Assembly (NCBI GenBank): GCA_025455765.1
Contig: JALOLX010000002.1
Location: 1 to 30,702, forward strand
Source of the DNA: Flavobacteriales bacterium
GTDB taxonomy: Bacteria; Bacteroidota; Bacteroidia; Flavobacteriales_F; PHOS-HE28
Direction of reading: 5' to 3'
DNA: 30,702 bases
Shown here: piece after piece, positions 8,558 through 16,344 of the stretch
How positions within the stretch are numbered: the first letter of the stretch is position 1
Layout: each line of letters begins with the position of its first letter
Notes under the pieces: model-generated
What the model was told of the DNA's origin: nothing
The model's database searches: none
The model's input: only the letters and a program-made list of their open reading frames with translations
Position numbers and translations under genes: made by a program

Positions 8558-10770
8558 TGCGAAGCCTGACGCTCCTGCTGTTCACCATCGCCGCCAATGC
8601 CGGTCTGCGGGCGCAATCGGTCCAACAATGGCTGCGCTGGGGCGACGCCGCCATGGCTGCTGCCGACTACGCCAGCGCATGTCGCTACTACGAAGGTGCC
8701 TTGGACGCTGCACCGGGACGCATGGCCATCCAATGGTCCCTGGCCACTGCCTATCGCAACGACCGCCAGTATGTACCGGCAGCCACCCTGTACGAACGGG
8801 TGTTCTTCAAGGACCAGGGGCGCACCTATCCCGATGCCCTGCGCTGGTTGGCAGAAATGCAGCTCAGCAGTGGAGATACCGAGAAGGCCCGCGCCACTTG
8901 GGAGCGCCTTCGCAGCACGACCAAGGACCCCATCGTTCGAGAACGGGCCGATAACGCACTGAGCGGACTGGACCTTGCGGCGCGCTTCAGGCAACGTCCG
9001 GATAGTGTGGTGCTTTCCCTTCTGCCTGCTCCGATCAATGGTCCCAACACTTCGTTCGCACCACGCATCGGTCCCGATAGTGCCCTCTACTTCACTGCAC
9101 TGAACGTCACTACGACATCTGATGACGTAGTGGTGGACACCTTGAACTACGGCACCCGCATCTATCGCAGCACGGCACAGAATGAAGTTTGGTCGACCCC
9201 GATGCCGGCTCTGCCTTTCACCTCGCGCGGAGATATCGCCAACAGCGCCTGGTCCATGGATGGTCGGCGCATCTACTTCACGCAATGCGCGCATGCTGAC
9301 AGTTGCACCATCATGGTGGCCGAACGCAATGGAGCGCACTGGAACATCCATCCCTTGGAAGGCTTGGGGGAAGGATACGCCACACAACCCTGCGTGGTGG
9401 AATGGGACCAGCGCGAAATGCTCCTCTTCGTGCGTGGCGCAACGGACGTTGGCGGCGGCACGGACATCTGGCAAGCGCGCCTGGTGGATGGACGCGCGGT
9501 GGAACTACAACCGGTCACAGGTGGCGTAAACACACCGGGCAACGAGCGCAGCCCGTGGTTCGATGTGCGCCGGAACGAGCTTTGGTTCAGCTCGGACCAC
9601 CTGCCAGGACTGGGCGGATACGATGTCTTTGTGGCACGCTTCGAGAACGATGTGTTCAGTACACCGGTCAATCCGGGAACACCCTTCAACAGCCCACAGA
9701 ACGACCTCTACCCGTTCATTGATGCAACCACCGGCGAAGGCTGGCTCAGCAGCGATCGGCCGACCACCGGAACAGCGATGGACAAGCAGTGCTGCAGCCG
9801 GATCTACCGTTGGCTGCCCCCGGAACAGCCCCGTGCAGATAGCATCGCCACGGAACTCAATGCCACGACCAACGCGGTCCAAGCCCTGCTCGCCTTGCGC
9901 GATCAGCTTCCCCTGCACCTCTATTTCCACAACGACGAACCGGGCCCGCGCAGCACGATGCGGACCACTGCGCTCACCTATTCGCAGACGCTCGGATCCT
10001 ACCGTGACCAGCTCGACACCTACCAGCGCCTGGCTCCTGACACTGCAGCGTTCGCCGCCTTCTGGAACGACCATGTGCTTCAAGGCGCCTTGGACCTGCA
10101 GCGCTTGGTCGAAGCCCTGTTCCCGGTGCTTGAACAAGGTCGGTCGGTGGTGCTGGAGGTGCGTGGCCATGCCAGTCCGCTGGCCGTGAACGACTACAAC
10201 GCGCGGCTCTCCGAACGCCGCATCGCCAGCCTGCGCAACGAAATGGAGGTGGCGCTCAAGGGTGCCTTGAAGCCCTACCTGTTGGGCACGGCCAGCAATG
10301 GCGCCCGGCTCGAACTGCGCACACTACCCTTCGGAGAGGAAGAAGCCGACCGTGCCGTCAGCGACCAATTGACGGACCTTTCACGGTCTGTGTACAGCGT
10401 GGCGGCCGCGCGCGAACGACGCATCGACGTGCTCGGCATCGATGTGGCCGCCACCGTAGAACGCACCGATAGTGTGCTGCAGCTGGTGAAGGAACTGGGC
10501 GCGATCCGTCAGGACCAGCCCCAGCGCATCACCTTCCGCGTAGCGAACACCAGCCATCGACCACTGAAGTTGGTAGACAGCGACGCCGATTGCGGCTGCA
10601 CCACGGCTGTGCTACCTGCTTCAGCCATCCCCCCGGGAGCATCGGTCGACCTGGTCATCGACTTCAGTGGCCGCGCTCCGCAGGGACCGCTCAGCCGTCA
10701 TGTGCGCATCACCACCGATGGGACGCCCCAACGGGTGGAGTTGACCATCACCGGCACCGTGGTACCTTAG
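8554..10770 (+). CDS. TPR / PD40 / OmpA-like envelope protein with C-terminal DUF1573 domain
   Basis: 738 residues from the ATG at 8554, chosen because ATGA overlaps the preceding stop and yields a good signal peptide (MMRSLTLLLFTIAANAG...RAQ); an in-frame ATG at 8539 would add five residues. Domains in order: TPR-like helices (about 20-135; GDAAMAAADYASACRYYEGA); PD40 propeller blades (about 155-420; WSMDGRRIYFTQ, LWFSSDHLPGLGGYDVF); an OmpA-like domain with the LYFHNDEPGPRS lead-in and EVRGHASPLAVNDYN / LSERRIASLRNEM (about 455-635); and a DUF1573 domain (about 645-735; DSDADCGCTTAVLP, IPPGASVDLVIDFSG). The first three match PorE-type periplasmic scaffolds, while DUF1573 is an Ig-like fold common in bacteroidotal exported proteins. 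Its genomic place mirrors the OmpA gene at 1812. Role inferred: peptidoglycan-side scaffold for the neighbouring PorP/SprF. Confidence 0.87.
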   Translation: MMRSLTLLLFTIAANAGLRAQSVQQWLRWGDAAMAAADYASACRYYEGALDAAPGRMAIQWSLATAYRNDRQYVPAATLYERVFFKDQGRTYPDALRWLAEMQLSSGDTEKARATWERLRSTTKDPIVRERADNALSGLDLAARFRQRPDSVVLSLLPAPINGPNTSFAPRIGPDSALYFTALNVTTTSDDVVVDTLNYGTRIYRSTAQNEVWSTPMPALPFTSRGDIANSAWSMDGRRIYFTQCAHADSCTIMVAERNGAHWNIHPLEGLGEGYATQPCVVEWDQREMLLFVRGATDVGGGTDIWQARLVDGRAVELQPVTGGVNTPGNERSPWFDVRRNELWFSSDHLPGLGGYDVFVARFENDVFSTPVNPGTPFNSPQNDLYPFIDATTGEGWLSSDRPTTGTAMDKQCCSRIYRWLPPEQPRADSIATELNATTNAVQALLALRDQLPLHLYFHNDEPGPRSTMRTTALTYSQTLGSYRDQLDTYQRLAPDTAAFAAFWNDHVLQGALDLQRLVEALFPVLEQGRSVVLEVRGHASPLAVNDYNARLSERRIASLRNEMEVALKGALKPYLLGTASNGARLELRTLPFGEEEADRAVSDQLTDLSRSVYSVAAARERRIDVLGIDVAATVERTDSVLQLVKELGAIRQDQPQRITFRVANTSHRPLKLVDSDADCGCTTAVLPASAIPPGASVDLVIDFSGRAPQGPLSRHVRITTDGTPQRVELTITGTVVP

Positions 10771-10775
10771 GCCGC

Positions 10776-11507
10776 ATGGAACTGCTGCTCTTGTCCAACT
10801 CCACCCTTCCCGGTGAAGCCTTCTTCCACTGGCCACAAGCCCACGTTCAAGCTTTCCTTGCCGGGCGCACCAGGCTCGGCTTCGTGCCGCTGGCCGCAAT
10901 GCCCGCACAACAGCCTGCCTACGTGGACAAGGTGCGTGCGGTGTTCGATGCCATGGGTGTTGAGCTCGTTCCTCTGTTGAACGATGGCAATGCTGGCAAG
11001 GCGCTCGATACCTGCGATGCGGTGGCCGTTGGTGGCGGCAACAGCTTCCACCTGTTGCGTGAGCTGTACAAGAGCGGACTCGTGCGCAGCATCACGGCGA
11101 AGGTGCGCGCAGGCATGCCCTACGTGGGCTGGAGCGCCGGGAGCAATGTGGCCTGTCCCACCATCATGACCACCAATGACATGCCGGTGGTGGAGCCGCC
11201 TTCGTTGCGGGCCATGCACCTGATCCCGTTCCAGATCAACCCGCACTACACGGAGGCCACCATTGCTGGACATGGCGGGGAAACGCGCGATCAACGCTTG
11301 GCGGAATTCCTTGAGGCCAACCAACAGATACCCGTGGTGGGGCTGCGGGAAGGCTCATTGCTCCAGGTGAGCGGCCAGCGCATCACGCTGAAGGGACGTG
11401 ATATGAAGCTCTTCCGCCATGGCCAGGAAGCGCTCGTGGTGCCCGATGGTTCGTCCTTCCGCAGCGACCTTTCCGACCTTGGCCATCCACGTCCGGCCGG
11501 TGCCTGA
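10776..11507 (+). CDS. pepE: Peptidase E (aspartyl dipeptidase), S51 family
   Basis: 243 residues from ATG 10776, close to the 229 of Salmonella PepE. The enzyme hydrolyses dipeptides with N-terminal aspartate in the cytoplasm. The nucleophile motif VGWSAGSN places Ser at residue 120, His of NPHY at 157 and Glu of LREGS at 192, the same numbers as the Ser-His-Glu triad described for Salmonella PepE; Asp135 (TTNDMP) is also conserved. The glycine-rich VGGGNSFHLL segment precedes it. There is no signal peptide. The frame is open upstream to 10590, but that part overlaps the DUF1573 gene, and ATG 10776 begins five bases after that gene's stop and matches the family N-terminus (MELLLLSNST). It is probably transcribed with the envelope genes but functionally unrelated. 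Confidence 0.93.
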   Translation: MELLLLSNSTLPGEAFFHWPQAHVQAFLAGRTRLGFVPLAAMPAQQPAYVDKVRAVFDAMGVELVPLLNDGNAGKALDTCDAVAVGGGNSFHLLRELYKSGLVRSITAKVRAGMPYVGWSAGSNVACPTIMTTNDMPVVEPPSLRAMHLIPFQINPHYTEATIAGHGGETRDQRLAEFLEANQQIPVVGLREGSLLQVSGQRITLKGRDMKLFRHGQEALVVPDGSSFRSDLSDLGHPRPAGA

Positions 11508-11560
11508 GCACAGCGTGGACCCCCCTCGCTCATCGCACCAACACGTCGCATCGGTCCACT

Positions 11561-12622
11561 ATGAAGAAGGTCAACAAACGCTCAGGAAAACGCGGGTTGC
11601 CGCCGGGATCCCTGGTGCATGTGGGCGAACCCGCCAGTGAGCGCTCCTCGATCCTGGTGTTCCGCTACAATGCCGAACGTTATGAGGAACTGCGCCCTGC
11701 CGACCTGAAGGGACTTGGCGCCGCACCTCCGGAGAACATGGTGCTCTGGCTGGACATCGATGGACTCACGTCGGATGAACTGCTCATGCAGGCCGGTGAT
11801 CTCTTCGGCCTCCACCCTCTGTTGCTCGAGGACGTGCTCAACACCGACCATCGGCCCAAGGTGGAGGAATACCAGAACGAGCTCTTCGTGGTGATGAAAA
11901 TGCTCAGCCTGGATGCGGAGACCGGCAGCATCCGTTCGGAGCAGATCTGCTTTGTGTTGCGGCCAGGGATGGTCATCTCGTTCCAAGAGCGCCCTGGCGA
12001 CATCCTGGAACCCATCCGCGAACGCATTCGAAAGGACCTCGGCCGCGTGCGCCGTTCGGGGGCGGATTACCTGCTCTACACTTTGCTCGATGTCATTGTG
12101 GACCACTACTTCGTGGTCGTCGAAGACCTGGGGCAACGCATCGAACAGCTGGAACGCAAGGTGCTCGTGCGTCCGGGCAACGAGGACCTCGCCACCATCC
12201 AGGAGCTGCGCAGCATGCTGATCATGGTGAACCGCTACGTGACACCCACGCGCGAACTCGCCGGACGCCTCAACACCATCCAAAGTCCCCTCATCGAAAA
12301 GGCCACACGCCGCTACATCACCGATCTGCAGGACCATGCGGTGTACATCGCCGAGACCATCGGCACCTTCCGCGAACTGCTCAGCAGTCTGGAGAACGCC
12401 TACCACGCCGGGCAGAACATGCGCATGGGTCAGGTGATGAAGTTCCTCACCATCATCAGCACCATCTTCATCCCCCTCACCTTCCTGGTGGGGGTGTACG
12501 GCATGAACTTCAAGCACATGCCCGAACTGGAATGGCATTATGGCTACTTCGCGGTCTGGGGGCTGATGATCCTGGTGGCCCTGATCATGCTGCAATGGTT
12601 CCGCCGGAAACGCTGGTTGTGA
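11561..12622 (+). CDS. corA: CorA-type magnesium/cobalt transporter
   Basis: 353 residues. An N-terminal cytoplasmic alpha/beta domain (LHPLLLEDVLNTDHRPKVEE, ELFVVMKML) leads through long helices (VVEDLGQRIEQLERKVL, LRSMLIMVNRYVTPTREL) to two C-terminal membrane helices (about 290-313 and 328-347). The selectivity motif is intact: VYGMNFKHMPE with Gly314-Met315-Asn316. A basic tail FRRKRWL closes the protein, as usual for the family. The N-terminus begins with a basic segment (MKKVNKRSGKRGLPPGS) upstream of the conserved core, as in other bacteroidotal CorA. It is preceded by a 53-base gap without a recognisable promoter and followed by a 7-bp hairpin. Such channels form inner-membrane pentamers and take up Mg2+ driven by membrane potential. 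Confidence 0.94.
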   Translation: MKKVNKRSGKRGLPPGSLVHVGEPASERSSILVFRYNAERYEELRPADLKGLGAAPPENMVLWLDIDGLTSDELLMQAGDLFGLHPLLLEDVLNTDHRPKVEEYQNELFVVMKMLSLDAETGSIRSEQICFVLRPGMVISFQERPGDILEPIRERIRKDLGRVRRSGADYLLYTLLDVIVDHYFVVVEDLGQRIEQLERKVLVRPGNEDLATIQELRSMLIMVNRYVTPTRELAGRLNTIQSPLIEKATRRYITDLQDHAVYIAETIGTFRELLSSLENAYHAGQNMRMGQVMKFLTIISTIFIPLTFLVGVYGMNFKHMPELEWHYGYFAVWGLMILVALIMLQWFRRKRWL

Positions 12623-12626
12623 GCAC

Positions 12627-12646
12627 CTGCGCATTCCCCTGCGCAG
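12627..12646 (+). terminator. Hairpin just downstream of corA
   Basis: Five bases after the corA stop, CTGCGCA (12627-12633) and TGCGCAG (12640-12646) form a perfect 7-bp stem with a 6-base loop. No T-run follows, so intrinsic termination is uncertain; it may protect the 3' end or separate corA from the polyamine genes. Confidence 0.4.
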
Positions 12647-12662
12647 CGATCGTTCAACCCGC

Positions 12663-12670
12663 TACTTTTG
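12663..12670 (+). promoter_or_regulatory. Candidate -7 element TACTTTTG of the polyamine operon
   Basis: TACTTTTG matches the bacteroidotal TANNTTTG consensus exactly. No good TTG lies at the usual 19-21 bases upstream. If used, the transcript would carry a leader of about 235 bases before the ATG at 12912. The leader (12677-12911) is C-rich, contains a 29-codon open frame from 12687, and shows no riboswitch I recognise. Confidence 0.4.
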
Positions 12671-12911
12671 CCCCCGACAGACCGTCATGCGCGCACTCCT
12701 TTCCGCCCACCCCTTGGCTCCATGCCCTGCCTGCGCCCGCTGCAGCATGGCGCCTGTGCGCCCTCCTTTCCGCTGATGGTACCGCGCGCCCTCCCCGTGT
12801 ACCGGCAGTATGCCACCTACGCGCAAGGGCCGTCCCGTTCGTCCGATCCACATACGCCGCCCGTCCTTCCGCATAGGCCGTGCTGCCGCATTCCTACCCG
12901 CTGAACGAAGC

Positions 12912-14303
12912 ATGAAGACCCGCTACATCGACCTGATCGAGCAGACCTTTGACTTCCCCAAGGACGAGTTCAAGCTGGAAGGTGAGAACCTGGTGTGGAA
13001 CGACCTCCCCCTGGTGGAACTGCTGGAAAAGCACGGCTCCCCCCTGCGGATCACCTACCTGCCCAAGATCGGCGAGAAGATCGATCTGGCCCGTGCCAGC
13101 TTCGCCAAGGCCATCAAGGAGCATGATTACAACGGCACCTACGAATACTTCTACTGCACCAAGAGCAACCACTTCAGCTACGTCATCGATCAAGTGCTGA
13201 AGAAGGGCGTGAATCTGGAGACCAGCAGCGCCTACGATCTGGAGATGATCGAGCTGCTCATTGAACGTGGCCGCATCACCAAGGATGCCACCATCCTCTG
13301 CAACGGCTTCAAGGATGAACGCTACATCCAAGGCATCGGAAAGCTCGCCAACAAGGGCTTCAACGTAGTGCCGATCATCGACAATATGGCCGAGATCTAT
13401 GCGCTGGACGAGGTCATCGAGGGCAACTGCGACATCGGTATCCGCATCGCTGCGGAAGAAGCACCGAAGTTCGAATTCTACACCAGCCGCTTGGGGATCG
13501 GCTACAAGGACATCATCCCGTTCTATATGCGCAACATCAGCAAGCAGAAGAAATTCCGCCTGAAGCTGATGCACTTCTTCATCAATACCGGTATCACCGA
13601 CACCGCCTACTACTGGAACGAGCTCAGCAAGTGCGTGAACGTGTACTGCGACCTCTGGAAGCTCTGCCGCACGCTTGACACGTTGGACATCGGCGGTGGT
13701 CTGCCCATCAAGAACAGCCTCAACTTCAGCTTCGACCTAGACTACATGATCGGGGAGATCGTAGGGCGCATCAAGGACGTTTGCGAGGAGAACAAGGTGC
13801 AGGAGCCGCACATCTTCAGCGAATTCGGGAGCTTCACTGTCAGCGACAGCGGTGCCACCTTCTTCAGTGTGCTCTATCAGAAGAAGCAGAACGAAAAGGA
13901 ACGCTGGAACATGATCGATGGCTCGTTCATGACCACCCTGCCCGATACGTGGGCCATCAGCAAACGCTTCATCATGCTTCCTGTGAACAACTGGGAGGAT
14001 GAGTACGAACGCGTGTTCCTGGGGGGCATGACCTGCGACAGCGACGACTACTACAACAGCGAACAGCACATCAACGCCATCTACCTGCCCAAGTACCGCG
14101 AGGACCGCAAGCAGTACATCGGCTACTTCAACACCGGCGCCTACCAGGATACACTGGGCGGCTTCGGCGGCATCCAGCATTGCCTCATCCCCAAGCCCAA
14201 GCACGTACTGATCGACCGTGACGCGGACGGCAACCTGGTGGACCGTGTGTTCGCCGAACGCCAGACCGCTGAGCGCATGCTGCAGTTGCTGGGTTACCTC
14301 TGA
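12912..14303 (+). CDS. speA: Arginine decarboxylase (biosynthetic, PLP fold III)
   Basis: 463 residues from ATG 12912. It decarboxylates arginine to agmatine, the first step of the agmatine route to polyamines, in the cytoplasm. The PLP-binding lysine is Lys84 in YFYCTKSNH; LDIGGGLPIKNS supplies the glycine loop for the phosphate, and GGMTCDSDDYY carries the catalytic cysteine region of the partner subunit near the end. The length is typical of the short bacteroidotal form rather than the roughly 630-residue E. coli SpeA. The frame is open upstream to 12810, but the added residues (PPTRKGRPVRPIHIRR) are unlike the family, so MKTRYIDLIEQ is taken as the start. The next gene is a deoxyhypusine-synthase homologue, an association that supports a polyamine role. 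Confidence 0.93.
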   Translation: MKTRYIDLIEQTFDFPKDEFKLEGENLVWNDLPLVELLEKHGSPLRITYLPKIGEKIDLARASFAKAIKEHDYNGTYEYFYCTKSNHFSYVIDQVLKKGVNLETSSAYDLEMIELLIERGRITKDATILCNGFKDERYIQGIGKLANKGFNVVPIIDNMAEIYALDEVIEGNCDIGIRIAAEEAPKFEFYTSRLGIGYKDIIPFYMRNISKQKKFRLKLMHFFINTGITDTAYYWNELSKCVNVYCDLWKLCRTLDTLDIGGGLPIKNSLNFSFDLDYMIGEIVGRIKDVCEENKVQEPHIFSEFGSFTVSDSGATFFSVLYQKKQNEKERWNMIDGSFMTTLPDTWAISKRFIMLPVNNWEDEYERVFLGGMTCDSDDYYNSEQHINAIYLPKYREDRKQYIGYFNTGAYQDTLGGFGGIQHCLIPKPKHVLIDRDADGNLVDRVFAERQTAERMLQLLGYL

Positions 14304-14370
14304 GCCCCTGCTCCACCGGTCCTCTTCATTTCCCCGGCCCACAGTTCTTCGGCAATTCAGAACAGGCGTC

Positions 14371-14379
14371 TATATTTCG
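14371..14379 (+). promoter_or_regulatory. Possible -7 element TATATTTCG before the deoxyhypusine-synthase-like gene
   Basis: The 91-base gap after the arginine decarboxylase contains TATATTTCG, a near match to TANNTTTG, 15 bases before the ATG at 14395. No clear TTG element is seen. It may give the second gene independent expression. Confidence 0.3.
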
Positions 14380-14394
14380 CCCCGCATACGACCA

Positions 14395-15372
14395 ATGAGC
14401 AGCAACCGTCCCCTCTCGGCCTTCATGGAAAAGCACTACCTGCACTTCAATGCAGCAGCGCTCGTGGATGCCGCCAAAGGCTACAAGGCCCACCTGGCCC
14501 AAGGCCGCAAGATGATGATCACCCTCGCCGGTGCCATGAGCACGGCCGAACTGGGCAAGATCCTGGCAGAAATGATCCGTCAGGGCAAGGTGGACATCAT
14601 CAGCTGCACCGGCGCCAACCTGGAGGAGGACGTGATGAACCTGGTGGCGCACGACCATTACGAGCGCATCCCCAACTACCGCGACCTGACCCCGGCCCAG
14701 GAGCGCGACCTGCTGGACCGCGGCATGAACCGTGTGACCGACACCTGCATTCCCGAGCACGAAGCCTTCCGCCGCCTTGAGAAGCACGTCCTCGACCTGT
14801 GGACCGCCGATGATAAGAGCGGCAAGCGGCGCTTCCCCCACGAGTACTTCTACGAAATGATCCGCAGCGGCGTGCTGCAACAGTACTACCAGATCGACCC
14901 GAAGGACAGCTGGATGGTGGCCGCCGCCGAGCGCAACCTGCCCATCATCTGCCCCGGTTGGGAGGACAGCACCCTGGGCAACATCTTCGCCGGCCACTGC
15001 ATCACCGGGGACTGCAAGCCCTCCATGATGAAGAGCGGCATCGAGTACATGATGTTCCTGGCCGAGTGGTACACCAACAATTGCGGGCCCGATGGCATCG
15101 GCTTCTTCCAGATCGGAGGGGGCATTGCCGGCGACTTCCCCATCTGCGTGGTGCCCATGCTCCACCAGGACCTCCAGCGCGAGAGCATCCCCTTCTGGAG
15201 CTACTTCTGCCAGATCAGCGACAGCACCACCAGCTATGGCAGCTATAGCGGTGCCGTGCCGAATGAAAAGATCACCTGGGGAAAACTCGACATCCACACC
15301 CCCAAGTACATCATCGAAAGCGATGCTACTATTGTGGCGCCGCTCATCTTCGCCTACGTCCTGGACATGTGA
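14395..15372 (+). CDS. Deoxyhypusine synthase family protein (bacterial, probable polyamine enzyme)
   Basis: 325 residues. The DHS fold is clear: DIISCTGANLEEDVMNL and DGIGFFQIGGGIAGDFP for the NAD/substrate site, and ITWGKLDIHTPKY near the end, in which Lys297 aligns with the lysine that forms the covalent imine intermediate in eukaryotic DHS (VSWGKI). True DHS transfers an aminobutyl group from spermidine to eIF5A. Bacteria lack eIF5A, so this homologue more likely moves aminobutyl groups between small polyamines (for example to make homospermidine or spermidine from putrescine or agmatine). Its position after arginine decarboxylase supports that; the exact substrate cannot be read from sequence. 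ATG 14395 is chosen because the upstream open frame overlaps the previous gene and the homologous core starts at FMEKHYLHFNA. Confidence 0.88.
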   Translation: MSSNRPLSAFMEKHYLHFNAAALVDAAKGYKAHLAQGRKMMITLAGAMSTAELGKILAEMIRQGKVDIISCTGANLEEDVMNLVAHDHYERIPNYRDLTPAQERDLLDRGMNRVTDTCIPEHEAFRRLEKHVLDLWTADDKSGKRRFPHEYFYEMIRSGVLQQYYQIDPKDSWMVAAAERNLPIICPGWEDSTLGNIFAGHCITGDCKPSMMKSGIEYMMFLAEWYTNNCGPDGIGFFQIGGGIAGDFPICVVPMLHQDLQRESIPFWSYFCQISDSTTSYGSYSGAVPNEKITWGKLDIHTPKYIIESDATIVAPLIFAYVLDM

Positions 15373-15384
15373 GCCGCTCACCCC

Positions 15385-15783
15385 ATGCAACGCCTGATCC
15401 GATCCTTCAACACGCTGACCGACGCGCTTAAGGAAACCCTCCAGGAGCAATACCCGGATGGGATCGATAGCACGCACATCAAATCCATCCCCACCGCCAA
15501 GGGAGAGATCCTGCGCGTGATCGAACTACGCACACCCGACGCCCTCTACCTCATCAAGATCAATCCCGAAAGCCGGGCCGAGATCGACGAGTTCCTCGAT
15601 CAGGAGGAAAGCACGCCGGCCGGTGAGGACATGGAAGGCGGTGATGACCTGGGTGGCGGCGATGAAGCCGAGACCGAGGAGGAGTCGGATGACGACGGCG
15701 GTGCCGACGAGGATGATGGTGATGACGACGACGGCGATGCCGATGCCGGGGATGATGATGGCGGTGACGATGACGAGGACTGA
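15385..15783 (+). CDS. Small conserved protein with long Asp/Glu tail
   Basis: 132 residues beginning 12 bases after the DHS-like stop, so very probably in the same transcript. Residues 1-64 form a compact mixed domain (TLTDALKETLQEQYPDGID, GEILRVIELRTPDALYLIKI) that resembles small bacteroidotal proteins with acidic tails. Residues 65-132 contain no Lys, Arg or His and are dominated by Asp, Glu and Gly, ending DDDGGDDDED. No catalytic motif is visible. The name DNA primase sometimes attached to such acidic-tailed proteins has no support here. Given the neighbours, the tail could bind polyamines or basic partners, but that is only inference. Confidence 0.8.
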   Translation: MQRLIRSFNTLTDALKETLQEQYPDGIDSTHIKSIPTAKGEILRVIELRTPDALYLIKINPESRAEIDEFLDQEESTPAGEDMEGGDDLGGGDEAETEEESDDDGGADEDDGDDDDGDADAGDDDGGDDDED

Positions 15784-15809
15784 ACCAACCGCACCCGTTC
15801 GATAACTCC

Positions 15810-15850
15810 CGAAGGCCCCGGCGCAGCACGTCGGGGCCTTCGCTATTTTG
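15810..15850 (+). terminator. Strong hairpin terminator of the polyamine operon
   Basis: CGAAGGCCCCG (15810-15820) pairs perfectly with CGGGGCCTTCG (15832-15842); including one G-T pair the stem reaches 14 bp around a CAGCA loop. It lies 26 bases after the acidic-tail gene stop and is followed by CTATTTTGG, a short T-run. The same TATTTTGG may also serve as the -7 region of the next gene. Confidence 0.75.
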
Positions 15851-15870
15851 GTGGCATACACACCACCGCC

Positions 15871-16287
15871 ATGAACGGCACCTTCCACCTCGCATTCGCC
15901 ACCACCGACCTCAAGCGGATCAAGGCCTTCTACGGTAAGTTCCTCGGCTTCAAAGAGGGCCGCAGCGCCGACACCTGGGTGGATTACGACTTCTTCGGCC
16001 ATCAGCTCACCATCCAGGAGGTGCCCAAGCTGATCAAGACCGCCCGCATCTACAATCCCAAGAGCAACGTGCCCAGTGACCATTGGGGCATTGTGCTGGG
16101 CATGGCCGATTGGAAGAAGTTGCGGGACAAACTGAACAAGGTGGGGCACCCCTTCTTCATAGAGCCGCGTACCGTAATGAAGGGTGAGGTGGGTGAGCAG
16201 GTGAGCCTCTTCATCGAGGATCCCGACGGGCACGCCATCGAGTTCAAGGCCTTCCCCGAGCCGGAGAACATCTTCAAGAAGGGATGA
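15871..16287 (+). CDS. VOC superfamily protein, predicted extradiol-dioxygenase-like (COG3565 type)
   Basis: 138 residues, a single pair of beta-alpha-beta-beta-beta modules. Recognisable family phrases are FHLAFATTDLKRIKAFYG, FLGFKEGRSADTWVDYDFFG, SDHWGIVLGMADW and DPDGHAIEFKAF. Likely metal ligands are His6, His71 and Glu124, in the usual VOC positions. The FFGHQ, EGRS and EFKAF phrases point to the COG3565 group annotated as predicted dioxygenase; its substrate is not known to me. Cytoplasmic, no signal peptide. It is separated from the polyamine genes by the 15810 hairpin. Confidence 0.87.
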   Translation: MNGTFHLAFATTDLKRIKAFYGKFLGFKEGRSADTWVDYDFFGHQLTIQEVPKLIKTARIYNPKSNVPSDHWGIVLGMADWKKLRDKLNKVGHPFFIEPRTVMKGEVGEQVSLFIEDPDGHAIEFKAFPEPENIFKKG

Positions 16288-16344
16288 CAGCGGGCCGCGT
16301 TACGTTCTGGTGAGCAGCGCATTCCAGCTTCAAACCCGAACCCC

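Noticed and set aside
12810..12911. N-terminal extension of arginine decarboxylase
   Set aside because: The added residues are Arg/Pro-rich and unlike the family; MKTRYIDLIEQ fits the usual start. Extensions at 10590, 14218 and 21519 were rejected on the same grounds.
14326..15477. 383-codon minus-strand frame over the DHS-like gene, and similar long antisense frames at 907-1719, 4303-5013, 19799-21139, 22205-23743 and 23909-25393
   Set aside because: All lie opposite conserved genes and give low-complexity His/Val/Gly-rich translations without recognisable motifs.
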